Assembly: GCA_004102805.1 (NCBI GenBank)
Contig: SCEG01000029.1
Span: forward strand, 1-36,860
Source of the DNA: Muribaculaceae bacterium Isolate-002 (NCI)
GTDB lineage: Bacteria > Bacteroidota > Bacteroidia > Bacteroidales > Muribaculaceae
DNA length: 36,860 nucleotides
Reading direction: 5' to 3'
Of this stretch, positions 25,070 to 32,974 are shown one piece after another; positions within the stretch are counted from its first letter, which is position 1; the number at the start of each line of letters is the position of its first letter. The notes beneath the pieces were generated by a model. The model was not told the DNA's origin. It was given only the letters and a program-made list of their open reading frames with translations, and made no database searches. A program made the position numbers and the translations under genes.

Positions 25070-26158
25070 ATGAAGAAACGCCTTTTTCTAATTCCGGTTA
25101 TAGCGCTTATGTGTCTGGCAACAATGACAATGGGCGCGAAAGAAAAGAAGAACAATGACGGCAAGCGTCAGGTACAGGTTTACGGTGTAGCATTCTACAA
25201 TCTTGAGAACCTCTTCGACACAATCAACAATAACGGCAAATATGACCTTGAGTTTTCACCTGCAGGCGCGCGCCAGTGGGATGGCAAGAAGTATTGGTCG
25301 AAAATCAACAATCTCGCCGATGTGATCACCCACATGACATCACCGACCACGCCCAACGGTCCGGCCATCATAGGTGTGTCGGAAATAGAGAACAAGTCGG
25401 TGCTTGACGATCTTGTCAAGGCTGTCGATAAAAAGCTCATGGCAGAGGGTCGCGCGACGTGGAACCTTCAGGTCGTGCATCATGATTCGCCCGACCGCCG
25501 CGGAGTCGATGTAGGCTGTCTGTATAATCCGCGCCAGTTCCGTTTTCTCGATGTCACAAACACTACGCTGCGGATACCGAATTACGAGTCGTTCCGCACC
25601 CGCGACCAGATGTGTGTTACGGGAATACTTGGCGGTGACACGGTGTCGATAATCGTCAACCATTGGCCGTCGCGTCTTGGCGGTCAGGAGCAGTCGTCAT
25701 ATCTTCGTGAGGCAGCCGGCGACCTGTCGAAGGCAATAGCTGACTCTCTGTGGCGTATACGTCCGAATCAGGGGGTAATCGTGATGGGAGACCTCAACGA
25801 TGACCCGCAAGACAAATCATGCGCTGTGGCTCTCGGAGCAAAAAAGAATATCGACGATGTGACGCCTCACGGTTTCTACAATCCGTGGTGGAAGATACTT
25901 GACAAGGGAATAGGTACGCTCGCATACAAGGGACAGTGGAACCTCTTCGACCAGATAATAGTGAGCGGCACACTGCTTAAGCGCAACGGCGCGAATGTAT
26001 ATTACAATAACGCGAAGGTAAATAATTTCGATTTCCTGCGCGACACCGAGGGTCAGCGTCAGGGCTATCCGAAGCGTACGTTCTCTGCAGGAGTATGGCT
26101 TGACGGCTATTCCGACCACTACCCCACCGAGATTTTCCTCGTGAAAGAAAGGAAATAA
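25070..26158 (+). CDS. Secreted endonuclease/exonuclease/phosphatase family protein
   Basis: 362 residues from the ATG at 25070; a TTG at 25037 would add a Lys-rich extension in front of the signal peptide and is rejected. The N-terminus MKKRLFLIPVIALMCLA ending TMTMGA is a signal peptide. The EEP (DNase I/AP endonuclease-like) fold is visible: VAFYNLENLFDT (first strand with the Asn-Leu-Glu pair), IIGVSEIENKSVLDDL (metal-binding Glu), RRGVDVGCLYN, SIIVNHWPSR (the His of the active site), GVIVMGDLNDDPQD (Asp-Leu-Asn-Asp) and YSDHYPTEIF (Ser-Asp-His). It probably cleaves a phosphodiester or phosphomonoester outside the cytoplasm, for example nucleic acid or a lipid headgroup; the substrate is unknown. 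Spacing to the amylase gene is about 130 bases. Confidence 0.88.
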   Translation: MKKRLFLIPVIALMCLATMTMGAKEKKNNDGKRQVQVYGVAFYNLENLFDTINNNGKYDLEFSPAGARQWDGKKYWSKINNLADVITHMTSPTTPNGPAIIGVSEIENKSVLDDLVKAVDKKLMAEGRATWNLQVVHHDSPDRRGVDVGCLYNPRQFRFLDVTNTTLRIPNYESFRTRDQMCVTGILGGDTVSIIVNHWPSRLGGQEQSSYLREAAGDLSKAIADSLWRIRPNQGVIVMGDLNDDPQDKSCAVALGAKKNIDDVTPHGFYNPWWKILDKGIGTLAYKGQWNLFDQIIVSGTLLKRNGANVYYNNAKVNNFDFLRDTEGQRQGYPKRTFSAGVWLDGYSDHYPTEIFLVKERK

Positions 26159-26169
26159 AGGTTATCTCC

Positions 26170-26245
26170 GCCCCGGGCTGAAGCCAGGGGCTAACCATAA
26201 ACATCATGTCTCCGACATGATACTACCGCTTATACGAGCATAAGC
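26170..26245. repeat. REP-like cluster of three hairpins
   Basis: Three consecutive palindromes: GCCCC/GGGGC (26170-26191) with a nested GGCT/AGCC, ATCATGT/ACATGAT with loop CTCCG (26203-26221), and GCTTAT/ATAAGC (26228-26245). The first two resemble intergenic repeats I recall from Bacteroidetes genomes (CGGGCTGAAGCC-type plus CTCCG-loop). It may also help end the upstream transcript, although no U-tract follows. Confidence 0.55.
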
Positions 26246-26291
26246 CGAAAGAATGACTTCGCTTATACTTACATAAACCAAACGAATACCG

Positions 26292-27680
26292 ATGAAACGA
26301 TTTTCTTTTTTTTCAGTTATAGCCGGATTGTTCGGCTCGCTGTTTACGGCACAAGGAGCTGCGCCCACCACGCTGACGCAACCAGACTGGAGCCGCAATG
26401 CTGTAATCTATGAAGTGAACTGGCGCCAGATGACACCGGACGGCACTATCACACAACTCGAGGAGCAGCTGCCGAGGCTTAAGGAGCTAGGCGTGGATAT
26501 GCTGTGGCTTATGCCGATACACCCGATTTCGGAGCTTAACCGCAAGGGAGGCCTGGGAAGCTACTATGCAGTAAAAGACTACAAGGCTGTCAATCCGGAG
26601 CTCGGCACGCTTGACCAATTCAAGGAGTTTGTCAAGAAAGCGCATGACGCGGGTTTCAAGGTGATAATCGACTGGGTGCCCAACCACTCAGGCTGCGACA
26701 ATGCGTGGGTCGAACAGCATCCCGACTGGTATGCTCTTGACGAGAACGGCAAGATGTTCGGCCCGTTTGACTGGACCGACGTATACAAATTCGACTATTC
26801 AAACCCTGAGATGCGCAAGGGGATGATAGACGCGATGAAGTTCTGGCTGACTGACGCGGACATCGACGGTTTCCGCTGCGACGTGGCTATGCAGGTGCCC
26901 ACCGACTTCTGGAACGAAGCGCGTCCGCAGCTCGACGCTGCGAAGGAGGGGGGCATGTTCATGCTCGCCGAGGCATCGGAACCTGACCTTGTGGAGCATG
27001 CCTTCAACATGGCCTACAACTGGCCGATGAAAGATGTGTTCAACGACATCGCCGCCACAGCCGGACAGCGCACATACGACGACAACAAGCTCAATACGGC
27101 GCATGCCGATGCAATCGACCGTCTGCTCGAGAAGCAGGAGAAGGAGTTTGCCGAGGATTCATATCTGATGAACATGATTACGAACCATGACCTTAATTCG
27201 TGGGAGGGCACTGAATTTCAGCGTCTGGGCAATCTGACCGGAGCGTTCGCCGTCCTGTCATACACACTTCCAGGCATGCCGCTGATTTATACCGGACAGG
27301 AAACGGGCATGGACCGCGCGTTTGAATTTTTCGTGAAGGATGTGCCTCCGACGTTTGAGCCGCGTAACGAGTATTTTACTTTCTACCAGAAGCTCAACGC
27401 GCTCAAGCATAATGAAAAGGCACTTCAGGCCGGCGTGAAGGGAGGCAAGATGCACCGCTATGCAACGACATCGCCCGACCTGTATATCTTCTCACGTTCG
27501 GTCGACGGCTCGAATGTGCTTGTGCTCGCCAATCTCGGCAACAAGGGCGCCGACATCGTATACACCGGAGAGTCGCCTGCCGCAAGCACCTACAGCTTCG
27601 ATTACCTGAAAGGCAAGAAGGGCAAGCTGCCAACGAAACTTGCTCCGGGCGAATATTATATATTCACCGGCGGGAAGTAA
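26292..27680 (+). CDS. GH13 alpha-amylase family glycoside hydrolase
   Basis: 462 residues with an N-terminal signal peptide (MKRFSFFSVIAGLFGSLFTA, cut near QGAA). A GH13 (beta/alpha)8 barrel: region I DWVPNHSG (127-134), region II DGFRCDVA with nucleophile Asp197, region III MLAEASE with acid/base Glu227, and region IV TNHD with Asp300. The C-terminal beta domain is small (about 90 residues: LYIFSRSVDGSNVLVLANLG). The enzyme should cleave alpha-1,4 glucans outside the cytoplasm. No lipobox is visible, so it is likely periplasmic. The barrel lacks a long domain B, as in short GH13 enzymes of Bacteroidales. It ends 18 bases before a strong terminator, so it is the last gene of its transcript. 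Confidence 0.92.
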   Translation: MKRFSFFSVIAGLFGSLFTAQGAAPTTLTQPDWSRNAVIYEVNWRQMTPDGTITQLEEQLPRLKELGVDMLWLMPIHPISELNRKGGLGSYYAVKDYKAVNPELGTLDQFKEFVKKAHDAGFKVIIDWVPNHSGCDNAWVEQHPDWYALDENGKMFGPFDWTDVYKFDYSNPEMRKGMIDAMKFWLTDADIDGFRCDVAMQVPTDFWNEARPQLDAAKEGGMFMLAEASEPDLVEHAFNMAYNWPMKDVFNDIAATAGQRTYDDNKLNTAHADAIDRLLEKQEKEFAEDSYLMNMITNHDLNSWEGTEFQRLGNLTGAFAVLSYTLPGMPLIYTGQETGMDRAFEFFVKDVPPTFEPRNEYFTFYQKLNALKHNEKALQAGVKGGKMHRYATTSPDLYIFSRSVDGSNVLVLANLGNKGADIVYTGESPAASTYSFDYLKGKKGKLPTKLAPGEYYIFTGGK

Positions 27681-27698
27681 CAAGCTGAATAAGATCTC

Positions 27699-27742
27699 AA
27701 AAAAGTCATGGCCGCGGAAGATTTCGCGGCCATGACTTTTTT
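27699..27742 (+). terminator. Rho-independent terminator after the amylase gene
   Basis: A-run, then a perfect 12-pair stem (27705-27716 with 27725-27736), 8-base loop and six T (27737-27742). The symmetric A/T runs could work in both directions. Confidence 0.92.
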
Positions 27743-27870
27743 CATGTATGTTACTGCCTCTACATAAATGCCTTGTCACATTAAACAGAAATCATTGAAT
27801 ATAAACAAATTGCGATAGTCCACCCACTATATTTTCAATATATTGCCTTTATCATTTATACATTATTACA

Positions 27871-27878
27871 TACATTTG
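27871..27878 (+). promoter_or_regulatory. Possible -7 box of the large secreted protein gene
   Basis: TACATTTG matches TAnnTTTG about 100 bases before the start codon. The only upstream TTG (27843-27845) is a few bases farther than ideal, so the -33 element is not convincing. Confidence 0.4.
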
Positions 27879-27903
27879 CAGCACAGCCTACAAACACATC
27901 ATA

Positions 27904-27937
27904 TACCAGACACCTGACGATACCAGACACCTGACGA
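27904..27937 (+). repeat. 17-bp perfect tandem direct repeat in the leader
   Basis: The unit TACCAGACACCTGACGA occurs twice without a gap (27904-27920 and 27921-27937), between the possible -7 box and the start codon of the large secreted protein. It could be a duplicated regulatory site or a simple slippage product. Confidence 0.85.
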
Positions 27938-27975
27938 TAAGGATATAACAACAATAAAGCAACCCCTGTTTTATT

Positions 27976-30156
27976 ATGACTGACATGAGACGATTTATTA
28001 CACTATTAACCATGTCGACAATAGCCTTCACACTGGCACAGAAGGCGTCGGCATGGGACTTCAGCGGGAACACCGACCCATGGAAAATAGTATTGACGGC
28101 CGACGCGCTTCAACCGTCAGAGATGCCGATGAATTACAGCGAAGCCGACAAAGGATGGAGCACTGCCGTATTCACTCCGACTACGGAAAGCGTGCAGTTC
28201 AGCATGAGGCTCTATTACGGCGAACCCGGCAGCGACAACAGCTTCACCATAGGCAACAGCAATTACACCGCTACTCCCGACGGAGGGTGGGTATCAGCTG
28301 CGGCAAGCAACAGCAGCGAGGATGATGACAGATATCACCGGTTCGGCATGTCGGGACTTTGCCCCAGGTCGACCTACCGCATAGATATAACCGGCGACAC
28401 AAGCGAGAGTTTCAGATATCGCGTGACGGAGGTGCATGACCGGATGTATATGTACACAATCAGCGGAGATGGCGTAGAGCAGGTGGCAGAGGCTGCAAAC
28501 GACAACGGAAAGTTCGCTTTCAGCCTTGATCTGCGCAAAGGGATGTATCTTTTTCTTTCAAGAAATCAGGGAGCCGCCACGTGGGACGAAATGCAGACCG
28601 ACGGCGGCCGTTTCAATCCTGACGGAACAGATGTGAAGCTGCCTGCCGAAGGATCGGAATTCATCGGCGGCACAACTTCCGGGGCATGGCAGGTGACCAA
28701 TACAGGACGATATACCGTCACCGCCGACTGGAGAGAGATGAGACTGTCGGCCACGAATGAGATGTATCTGTATGGCAGCATGCCGCAATGGGCCACTAAG
28801 ATTGCCGGAGCAACGCCTACGGAATATGGCAAATACACTTTTACAGCCGATCTTGAAGCCGGCGAATATATAGTGCTGTCGGAAAAAAGCGACGGCCATG
28901 ACTACGGCGACATAATGAAGTTTAACTGGGCACCGGAGGCAGATACGGAAATCGTGAATAATGAGCTCTCCGGTTTCAGCAAAAAGGAGAGCGGGGCATG
29001 GATAGCATCAAAAGCGGGAAAGTATGCCATCGAGGTCGACTGGGAGAACAAGACATTCAAAGCCTTCACGGTATCGGTCAATCTGCCGCTCAAATCGGTT
29101 GATTTCGCCGGCGGCAAGAAGCATTATTTCCTTGTGGGGGAACGCATGGGAGAATGGCACCTTCAGCCGGAATGGGAACTTAAGGAGGCTGACGGCGCTC
29201 TTGTGCTCAACAACCGATATATCTACAACGGAGCATTTGCGGTGGGAGTTGTCGACAATTATGCCGATTATGCAAGCCATACATTCACATATTACTGCAG
29301 CGGCATGGATTTCACCACAGCGACGACATCAAGCGCGGGCGACATATCAGGCACAGGCAGAGTGTATCGCCAGCAGAAAGGCAAGACGCGCTACAATCCG
29401 TCGGATGTATTTTACGCGAAGTTTGACGGAGAGGACAGGTATTTCGACGGCCGCGGCACATTCATGAGCGAAATCAGAGTCAGCCTCAACGGCGAAGGGC
29501 TCCCGACATCAATCTCTTTTGTCAAGGGCACTGATGCCGAAGCATCGCGACAGCGAGTTTTCACCCTCGTGGGCGACAATATCTTCAATCGCAATTTCAG
29601 CAACACGTCGGGGACAGGCAACACGACGATGTATAACCGCGCGTATTCGGGCTGGTTTGACAGCTGGATACAATATGACCCGGCCACCAACGCGCCTTAC
29701 GTCGACGCAAACGGCGAGTATCTGTATCACACATCTTTTACCCCTGACTATCTGACAGCGCACCCCGTGCAGTTCAATCTGGAGCTTCCCGACGGCAGCG
29801 AGTTCGCCTACACGTCAGGCAACATCCAGTTTGTGGAGTGGAGCAATCTGCCAAATCTCGACAGCGATCCATACAAGGAGTTCTACCGGGCGTTCAGCAG
29901 AACGGAGACAATCAAAGACAACATGGGAGTCAAGGCAGGAGAAGGCTACAACTTCAATGTGCACGTGGAGTGCACGACTGACACAGATGACAACCGCACG
30001 ACCACTCCGAGCGCCGACTGGAACTGCTACGTGGTGCGCGACATGTGGATAGGCGGCGACATCAAGTTTTGGTCTGGCTGGGGGGGGCAACGAAGACGCC
30101 ACAAACGGCGGAAAAGGTCACCTGGCAGTATGGCACGGCCCGAACGGCGGTCCTGA
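27976..30156 (+). CDS. Large secreted multidomain protein, N-terminal part (frameshifted)
   Basis: First 703 codons of a protein that should run to 32806 (about 1609 residues). Signal peptide from the ATG at 27976 or, more typically, 27985: MRRFITLLTMSTIAFTLAQ, cut after KASA. Residues 25-350 contain at least two related beta-sandwich modules: one begins RMYMYTISGDGVEQV and has DLRKGMYLFLSRNQG, the other begins EMYLYGSMPQWATKI and has DLEAGEYIVLSEKS. They resemble SusE/SusF-type starch-binding modules in outline. A third, diverged module starts HYFLVGERMGEWHL. No catalytic motif is visible. The frame breaks at a G8 tract (30080-30087); translation past it would stop at TGA 30154-30156. With one G fewer the frame continues. 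It follows the amylase gene, which suggests but does not prove a glycan-related role. Confidence 0.75.
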   Translation: MTDMRRFITLLTMSTIAFTLAQKASAWDFSGNTDPWKIVLTADALQPSEMPMNYSEADKGWSTAVFTPTTESVQFSMRLYYGEPGSDNSFTIGNSNYTATPDGGWVSAAASNSSEDDDRYHRFGMSGLCPRSTYRIDITGDTSESFRYRVTEVHDRMYMYTISGDGVEQVAEAANDNGKFAFSLDLRKGMYLFLSRNQGAATWDEMQTDGGRFNPDGTDVKLPAEGSEFIGGTTSGAWQVTNTGRYTVTADWREMRLSATNEMYLYGSMPQWATKIAGATPTEYGKYTFTADLEAGEYIVLSEKSDGHDYGDIMKFNWAPEADTEIVNNELSGFSKKESGAWIASKAGKYAIEVDWENKTFKAFTVSVNLPLKSVDFAGGKKHYFLVGERMGEWHLQPEWELKEADGALVLNNRYIYNGAFAVGVVDNYADYASHTFTYYCSGMDFTTATTSSAGDISGTGRVYRQQKGKTRYNPSDVFYAKFDGEDRYFDGRGTFMSEIRVSLNGEGLPTSISFVKGTDAEASRQRVFTLVGDNIFNRNFSNTSGTGNTTMYNRAYSGWFDSWIQYDPATNAPYVDANGEYLYHTSFTPDYLTAHPVQFNLELPDGSEFAYTSGNIQFVEWSNLPNLDSDPYKEFYRAFSRTETIKDNMGVKAGEGYNFNVHVECTTDTDDNRTTTPSADWNCYVVRDMWIGGDIKFWSGWGGQRRRHKRRKRSPGSMARPERRS
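30080..30087 (+). repeat. G8 homopolymer at the frameshift in the large secreted protein
   Basis: Eight G; seven would join the two halves in one frame (FWSGWGGNEDATN). It is the longest G run seen in the window. Confidence 0.9.
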
Positions 30157-32806
30157 CATAAACGAAGGAGGAAAATATCAGGTTAAAGGCTACGACGTCA
30201 ATGCCGGCGGTCTTGACGCTGTGCTCTACAAGAATGTGGCACGCCGAGGCGCTACCGACTACAGGATATCGGAAGACGGCAAGCCCGTATACTTCAACCG
30301 CGTGGTGCTGTGGTTCACCAATACTGACGGCGTGAACAATTCTTACATACAGTTCATACAGGAATCGGCCGGACCGGCCATTTTCGCGCAGACCGTGCAA
30401 AACGGTGACAAGAAGAATCATATCAGATACGATTGGTATCTCAACAAGGCTCAGAACGAAACGGGCAGTGACGCCAAAGTGGTATCTTACGAGATAATCC
30501 GCTACCGTATCGTCGACGGCAAGCCGCAGTTTATCGGTTATCCTCAGGGACAAAAAGTCGATATCAAGGACAAGGGGCTGACCGTAGGAATGCTCTATGA
30601 GGGCGAGGCAGCCCGGCATCTCGATGTCACGAGATTCCTTGACAAAGGTATTCTTGACGACAACGGTTTCGCTCCGGGTCTCTACGAATATGAGATTTAT
30701 GTGACCGATGAGCATGGCGGCCGCAAGAAAGCGGTATCAAACCGCGTAGCCATCTACGAGGACGAAATCGTTACGCCCAACATCGTGCCGATGCAGCTTG
30801 TGGAACTTCGCGATGAGTACACCGACAAATTCGGCACCCGTCATGACAGCGCAGCGAAAGTATTGAAGGACGCCGGCGTTGCCGAATCAATTGTAAACGG
30901 CAAGAAGTATATGACGTATCGTGTGAACGACAACGACAAATTCTATATAATGGAAGACATTGTTGACGGCAACGGCAGAAACATACCGGTCGGAGTTGAA
31001 ATCATCGACTCGAAAATCGCGCTCGATTTCCTCAACAATAACCCCGACAAATACTGGTGGACATCAGATTACTACGTGCGCTGCCTCGACTACAACAGAT
31101 ATGCAGGCATATTACAGGGTTATAAAGACAACGGCATGATAACCGACGAGTCGATACCCGAGCCTACACTTAAAATAGAGGAAGTAATCAAGTCAGACAC
31201 CGGCGAGACGAGATTGAACCACGGCACAGCCAGTGAATTTGAATTCGGGGGGCAGAAATACTACTCGGCGATAGTGAAACGCGGCGGCAACCTTGCCGAT
31301 GCCATATTCAACGTGACGCTCGACTATACCTACCATCCCTCGGAAGGAGGTGTAAAAACGCCCTCGACACACTCGGCAGCCGGAATCGACCCGGTAACAC
31401 CGCGTCCGTTCTGGCCGCTGTACCGCTATGTGTATGACCGACCCGTCCGCGAACTCGGCACAGAGCATAAATGGGGCAAAATCAAAGTGCCTGTAAACAA
31501 CTGGAACGGACATAGCTCGACCGGCGATGCCATTCTTGCAGGCGATATCGCATCGGTATACGTACGCCTTGACGACAGGTTTGACCCGCGTAATTTCACG
31601 CTCCAAGTTGATTTCTACCGACCTAACGTCAACAAGGACATTTATAATTACTACGACATAAAATATTATGTCAGCATGACCAATACCGATACCCAACTTG
31701 ATGAAACAATCCGGGTGCCATTGAACGTAGAGGCCGTGCTTCATGATGTGGACCGTGAAGACAACCACAATCTGACTCCCAACCGCTACCGCATGGAGTT
31801 CAAGGGGATGCACCCGCGCAACGGCGTCTACCCTACCGTAGATTTTGTAAAGACGGAATATGTGCCCAATAATCAGACCGGCTCTCAATACAAGCCGCAG
31901 ACCGGCAATTTCGGCAAAATGCTTTCCATCAAAGCCGAACGCACGCTGCAGGCCACCAACAACAAGGGACTTACGAATGTACATCTCGGCAAAATCAAAC
32001 GCGAGGACGGCAAATGGGACTGGATGTACAAAGGCCATGAGGATTTTCAAGACAATGACCCGACGCTGGAGAATACCGGCAACGAATATGAGGATAAGTC
32101 GGCCTACGATCCGGGAAGCGAATATTACGCACCCATCAAGCCCGTATACTACCTCATCGAGCTGAAGAACGGGTTGGGCGACCTGACTACATATCCGTAT
32201 CTTGTACCTCACGTCGAAGGCCATCATAAGGAAACGGACATCAATACCGATAAGAACGGGCTGATAACCAATGATGAAGATCCCCTGATCGGCACATATA
32301 TCGCCCAGGATTTCGTGAATGAGGCTACGCCTACGGTATATGCCACTGCAATCTATATATTCGAACGCCCGATTAATGGAGCCACCTCTACCGATTTCGA
32401 CGATCTTGAAATAGAATCGCTCATAGTGAACGGCAACGAGACCGTGAAGCCGGAAGCGGCCAATGCTCCCGTTGCACGCGTAAGGGACGTATCCGACAAG
32501 GAATTAGCTGCAAACGGAGCGGGCGATATGCCTAATGTGTGGGATGCTCCCAATGCCATAGATGTGCTTGACATGAGCGCAGCCAACGGTACTACGGGCT
32601 ACAACAGTTATATCGCGGTGAAGGGTGCCACCTACACGGATACGCCCGACGCAACGGTTACCGGAGTAGAGGATGTGCTCGCCGACATGGAGAATGGCGA
32701 CACCGTCTACTACAACCTGCAGGGTATGCGCGTCGACAAGCCCACCGCCACTGGAGTCTATTTACGTGTGCAAGGTAACAGGACGACCAAGTTCGTTGTA
32801 AAATAA
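30086..32806 (+). CDS. Large secreted multidomain protein, C-terminal part (frameshifted)
   Basis: 906 codons that continue the protein begun at 27976. The first internal ATG is well downstream, and nothing like a ribosome binding site or signal peptide is present, so it is not expected to be made alone as an exported protein. The sequence is rich in Tyr, Asp and Asn with many predicted beta strands (EYEIYVTDEHGGRKKAVSN, RPNVNKDIYNYYDIKYYVS), as in Bacteroidales surface or secreted proteins. The last 30 residues (YYNLQGMRV, then GVYLRVQG and KFVVK) match the short C-terminal domain common on secreted Bacteroidales proteins, which I take as an export or attachment tag. Function unknown. It ends 22 bases before a bidirectional terminator. 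Confidence 0.75.
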   Translation, partial: GNEDATNGGKGHLAVWHGPNGGPDINEGGKYQVKGYDVNAGGLDAVLYKNVARRGATDYRISEDGKPVYFNRVVLWFTNTDGVNNSYIQFIQESAGPAIFAQTVQNGDKKNHIRYDWYLNKAQNETGSDAKVVSYEIIRYRIVDGKPQFIGYPQGQKVDIKDKGLTVGMLYEGEAARHLDVTRFLDKGILDDNGFAPGLYEYEIYVTDEHGGRKKAVSNRVAIYEDEIVTPNIVPMQLVELRDEYTDKFGTRHDSAAKVLKDAGVAESIVNGKKYMTYRVNDNDKFYIMEDIVDGNGRNIPVGVEIIDSKIALDFLNNNPDKYWWTSDYYVRCLDYNRYAGILQGYKDNGMITDESIPEPTLKIEEVIKSDTGETRLNHGTASEFEFGGQKYYSAIVKRGGNLADAIFNVTLDYTYHPSEGGVKTPSTHSAAGIDPVTPRPFWPLYRYVYDRPVRELGTEHKWGKIKVPVNNWNGHSSTGDAILAGDIASVYVRLDDRFDPRNFTLQVDFYRPNVNKDIYNYYDIKYYVSMTNTDTQLDETIRVPLNVEAVLHDVDREDNHNLTPNRYRMEFKGMHPRNGVYPTVDFVKTEYVPNNQTGSQYKPQTGNFGKMLSIKAERTLQATNNKGLTNVHLGKIKREDGKWDWMYKGHEDFQDNDPTLENTGNEYEDKSAYDPGSEYYAPIKPVYYLIELKNGLGDLTTYPYLVPHVEGHHKETDINTDKNGLITNDEDPLIGTYIAQDFVNEATPTVYATAIYIFERPINGATSTDFDDLEIESLIVNGNETVKPEAANAPVARVRDVSDKELAANGAGDMPNVWDAPNAIDVLDMSAANGTTGYNSYIAVKGATYTDTPDATVTGVEDVLADMENGDTVYYNLQGMRVDKPTATGVYLRVQGNRTTKFVVK

Positions 32807-32828
32807 ACATCAATTTTTCTCATGATTG

Positions 32829-32862
32829 AAAAAGCCCCGACGCTTAGGCGAGGGGCTTTTTT
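32829..32862. terminator. Bidirectional terminator between the large protein gene and nifJ
   Basis: AAAAAGCCCC and GGGGCTTTTTT flank a 13-base loop that itself can pair CGC/GCG. A-run and T-run on both sides fit termination of the + strand transcript and possibly also the - strand one. Confidence 0.9.
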
Positions 32863-32918
32863 ATGGGGTAGTGCCATCGGTATGAGTCATATTATCGGGA
32901 ATAAAGAGTGTATAATGC

Positions 32919-32954
32919 AAAAAGAGATGCCGCGTGGTTGCGACATCTCTTTTT
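32919..32954 (-). terminator. Terminator of nifJ
   Basis: AAAAAGAGATG pairs perfectly with CATCTCTTTTT, with a further CGC/GCG inside. It lies about 20 bases after the nifJ stop codon and gives a five-U tail on the - strand. Confidence 0.88.
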
Positions 32955-32974
32955 ACAGATTATATCGGAGTTGA

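Noticed and set aside
31193..32227. 344-codon open frame on the - strand
   Set aside because: Antisense to the C-terminal part of the large secreted protein; no motif and no start context.
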